Source of the DNA: UBA2330 sp035443185
Lineage (GTDB): Bacteria > Bacteroidota > Ignavibacteria > Tepidaquicellales > Tepidaquicellaceae
Assembly (NCBI GenBank): GCA_035443185.1
Contig: DAORRV010000072.1
Coordinates: 1-18,626 of the forward strand
Direction of reading: 5' to 3'
DNA length: 18,626 nucleotides
Shown piece after piece: positions 16,984 through 18,626 of this stretch. The notes beneath the pieces are model-generated. The model did not search any database and was not told the DNA's origin. It saw only the letters and a list, made by a program, of their open reading frames with translations. Position 1 is the first letter of the stretch; every line of letters begins with the position of its first letter. A program made the translations under genes and the position numbers.

Positions 16984-17425
16984 TAATATAATAATATATG
17001 CAGGGATTGGCTTTGCAGCTGCAATAATAATTTCACTGCTTATCAAATTTTTATTTGCAAAAAATGTAGAGACTATAAATATGACCTCTGATCTCCGGGC
17101 CAATTTTCATAAAGGAAAAAGTTTACAGGAACAGGTGAGAAGTATGTCTGATGCCGGTAACAGAAATGATGCAGTCGAGATTTTGAAAAATTCAGGAAAG
17201 TTAAACAACGAGCAATCGCAGAAATTAATGGAGTTAATTGGAAAGCTGGGTGGTAATAATAATACTTCTGCAAATGCAGGAGGAAATGAACTTTTGGAAA
17301 AAGTGAAAAACCTGTTAAGAGAAAATAAAAAAATTGAAGCAATAAAACTCATGAAAGAGTCAGGTATCGGTTCACTTAAAGATGCAAAAGATATAGTGGA
17401 TAAAATAGAATCAACAGGAACTTAA
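16976..17425 (+). CDS. Small membrane-anchored protein with ribosomal L7/L12 C-terminal-like motif
   Basis: Of the 149 residues, about 4-28 form one membrane span and the rest is soluble. The C-terminal part, AIKLMKESGIGSLKDAKDIV at 122-141, resembles the factor-binding domain of ribosomal protein L7/L12, where IK and GLGLKEAKDLV are the conserved blocks. The upstream segment DAVEILKNSG at 65-74 mirrors EAIKLMKESG at 121-130, so the helical unit looks duplicated. A Gly/Asn/Ala-rich linker (about 92-104) separates the copies. It is not rplL itself: it lacks the L7/L12 N-terminal dimerisation domain and carries a membrane anchor. The ATG overlaps the preceding gene by 8 bp. Its role is unknown; the L7/L12 link is by eye. 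Confidence 0.8.
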   Translation: MVDNIIIYAGIGFAAAIIISLLIKFLFAKNVETINMTSDLRANFHKGKSLQEQVRSMSDAGNRNDAVEILKNSGKLNNEQSQKLMELIGKLGGNNNTSANAGGNELLEKVKNLLRENKKIEAIKLMKESGIGSLKDAKDIVDKIESTGT

Positions 17426-17457
17426 AATTTATCATAAAAATAAATTAGAATTCAATT

Positions 17458-18489
17458 TTGAGTATAGTTACGAAAGTATTATTTCACTGGGAAATCGACA
17501 AAGTTTTGAAGGATCATTTTAAGAAAAAATTTCTAAATAATAAAAGGGTCGAACTTATCTTTCCAAAAGACCTGTCTGATAAAAATCTGATAAGACTGGC
17601 AAAAGATGCTGATGTGATAGTTGGCTGGAGACCATCGATTGAATTACTTCGGGCTTCAGAAAAATTAAAGCTTTTTATAAATCCGGGAACCGGCATAAAA
17701 CATCATGTAGAAAATTTCAGAGAACTTCAAAAGACCGCAAATGTAACTCTTGTCAACGGTCATGGTCATGCCTATTCGACAGCACAGCATACAGTTGCAA
17801 TGCTGCTTACACTCATGAACAGAATTGTAAGTCATCATGATCAAATGGTAAATGGTGTCTGGAGAATGAGTGATGATAAAGATGTAATGAGTTCTTCAAT
17901 TCAATTGCGAAACAGGAAAATCGGTCTCCTGGGCTATGGTGCAATTAATAAATATGTACACAGATTTTTATCAGGCTTCGAAAATGATTTTAACATATTG
18001 AGATACAGCTGGGATAGTGATAAAAGTAAATTTCCAACGCCTGTAAAAAAATTCACATCAAAAAATATAAATTCATTTTTAAAAGAATCTGATATTCTGA
18101 TCATAGCTGTCCCGCATACTGTGTTAACAGAAAATATGATCAAAGCTGAAGAAATAAAATTACTTGGCAGTGATGGGATACTTGTAAATGTAGCAAGGGG
18201 AACGATCGTAAACGAAAAAGATCTTTATGATTCATTAAAGAAAAAAGTAATTGCAGGTGCGGCATTGGATGTTTGGTATAATTATTCTCCGAAGAAAAAT
18301 AAGGATGGAAAAGCATTTCCTTCGTCAAAACCATTTGGAAAATTAAAAAATGTAGTCTTGTCACCTCACAGAGCTGCGTCGCCATTTGATGAAATTTCAA
18401 GATGGGATGAAGTAATTATAAATATTCTGAAAGTTTCAAAATGTAAAAGTGACTATTTAAATATTGTAGATTTGGATAAAGAATATTAA
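17458..18489 (+). CDS. Divergent NAD(P)-dependent D-2-hydroxyacid dehydrogenase-family protein
   Basis: The family reduces 2-keto acids to D-2-hydroxyacids, or the reverse. The 343 residues have the split catalytic/Rossmann layout: a substrate-side start with INPGTGIKHH at 74-83, HAYSTAQHTVAMLL at 104-117, nucleotide-binding IGLLGYGAINK at 155-165, VNVARGTIVNEKDL at 243-256 with catalytic R247, and LSPHRAAS at 301-308 with catalytic H304. Two departures stand out. The third glycine of GxGxxG is N164. Counting 29 residues from R247, as in E. coli SerA (R240 to E269), the catalytic glutamate position is Y276, within DVWYNYSP. A non-standard substrate or loss of dehydrogenase activity is possible. 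The start is TTG, without a clear ribosome-binding site. Confidence 0.85.
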   Translation: MSIVTKVLFHWEIDKVLKDHFKKKFLNNKRVELIFPKDLSDKNLIRLAKDADVIVGWRPSIELLRASEKLKLFINPGTGIKHHVENFRELQKTANVTLVNGHGHAYSTAQHTVAMLLTLMNRIVSHHDQMVNGVWRMSDDKDVMSSSIQLRNRKIGLLGYGAINKYVHRFLSGFENDFNILRYSWDSDKSKFPTPVKKFTSKNINSFLKESDILIIAVPHTVLTENMIKAEEIKLLGSDGILVNVARGTIVNEKDLYDSLKKKVIAGAALDVWYNYSPKKNKDGKAFPSSKPFGKLKNVVLSPHRAASPFDEISRWDEVIINILKVSKCKSDYLNIVDLDKEY

Positions 18490-18549
18490 CTTGTAAAAAA
18501 AATTGTAATACTATTTATTATTATTTATTAATTGAAATAACTCAAATTT

Positions 18550-18626
18550 AAATTTCTCAAGAAATTTGATCAAAGGGATTTTTATGAAACGGAGTTTCAT
18601 TGGAAATTGGAATTTCCAAACGGAGT
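18550..18626. repeat. Three adjacent inverted repeats with a 31-bp-period 9-mer, cut by the window end
   Basis: Three perfect palindromic units lie close together: AAATTTCT/AGAAATTT (18550-18557, 18560-18567), ATGAAAC/GTTTCAT (18584-18590, 18594-18600) and TGGAAATT/AATTTCCA (18601-18608, 18611-18618), with loops of 2, 3 and 2 nt. AAACGGAGT occurs at 18587-18595 and again at 18618-18626, a 31-bp shift, and the second copy touches the window end. This looks like the edge of a larger intergenic repeat element. No poly-T tail follows, so it is not a standard terminator. Confidence 0.65.

Noticed and set aside
18584..18626. Possible partial small CDS starting at ATG 18584 with AAAGGG upstream
   Set aside because: Only 14 codons are visible, and all lie inside the palindromic repeat, so codon content is set by the inverted repeats. 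Not called as a gene without the sequence beyond the window.
18550..18626. CRISPR array
   Set aside because: Only one short 9-mer recurs, the spacing sequence is itself palindromic, and no cas gene is present.

Overview
The window reads as ordinary chromosome from an AT-rich (about one third G+C by eye), Gram-negative-type bacterium of the Bacteroidota/Chlorobiota/Ignavibacteriota group. The support is an 846-residue TonB-dependent outer-membrane receptor with an N-terminal carboxypeptidase-regulatory-like domain, a purH-mreB linkage that I recall from that group, and sparse Shine-Dalgarno sequences. Ignavibacteria-like is my best guess; it is inference, since no rRNA or marker tree is available. 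There are no tRNA or rRNA genes, insertion sequences, phage genes or CRISPR arrays. Seven of the 18 genes appear to start with TTG.

Layout. (1) 1-162: a strong bidirectional terminator hairpin, then a 7-nt tandem repeat (consensus ATTGAAC) and a possible promoter. (2) 163-9324, all rightward: purN and purH (purine synthesis), then the rod-shape set mreB, mreC, mreD, mrdA (PBP2) and rodA, then dcd (dCTP deaminase) and pyrF (OMP decarboxylase). A second heptamer-type repeat sits between rodA and dcd. Nucleotide-synthesis genes therefore flank the cell-elongation machinery. (3) 9419-11959: the TonB-dependent receptor, with no SusD partner. (4) 11962-12684, leftward: a class I SAM-dependent methyltransferase whose stop codon lies 2 bp from the receptor's stop. 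(5) 12876-18489, rightward: a thiolase, pgsA and pgpA (overlapping; the last two steps to phosphatidylglycerol), cinA, an unrecognised helical protein, a small membrane-anchored protein with an L7/L12-C-terminal-like motif, and a divergent D-2-hydroxyacid dehydrogenase. (6) 18490-18626: three back-to-back inverted repeats, with a 9-mer recurring at a 31-bp period and running off the window end.

How the genes work together. MreB filaments with MreC, MreD, the glycosyltransferase RodA and the transpeptidase PBP2 form the lateral-wall elongation complex. PurN and PurH supply IMP, while Dcd and PyrF supply dUMP precursor and UMP. PgsA and PgpA act in sequence. I found no clearly new multi-gene system. 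The items most worth a second look are the overlapping gene pair at 16519-17425 (especially its L7/L12-like membrane protein), the dehydrogenase with tyrosine in place of the catalytic glutamate, and the repeats at 61-116, 7873-7907 and 18550-18626.
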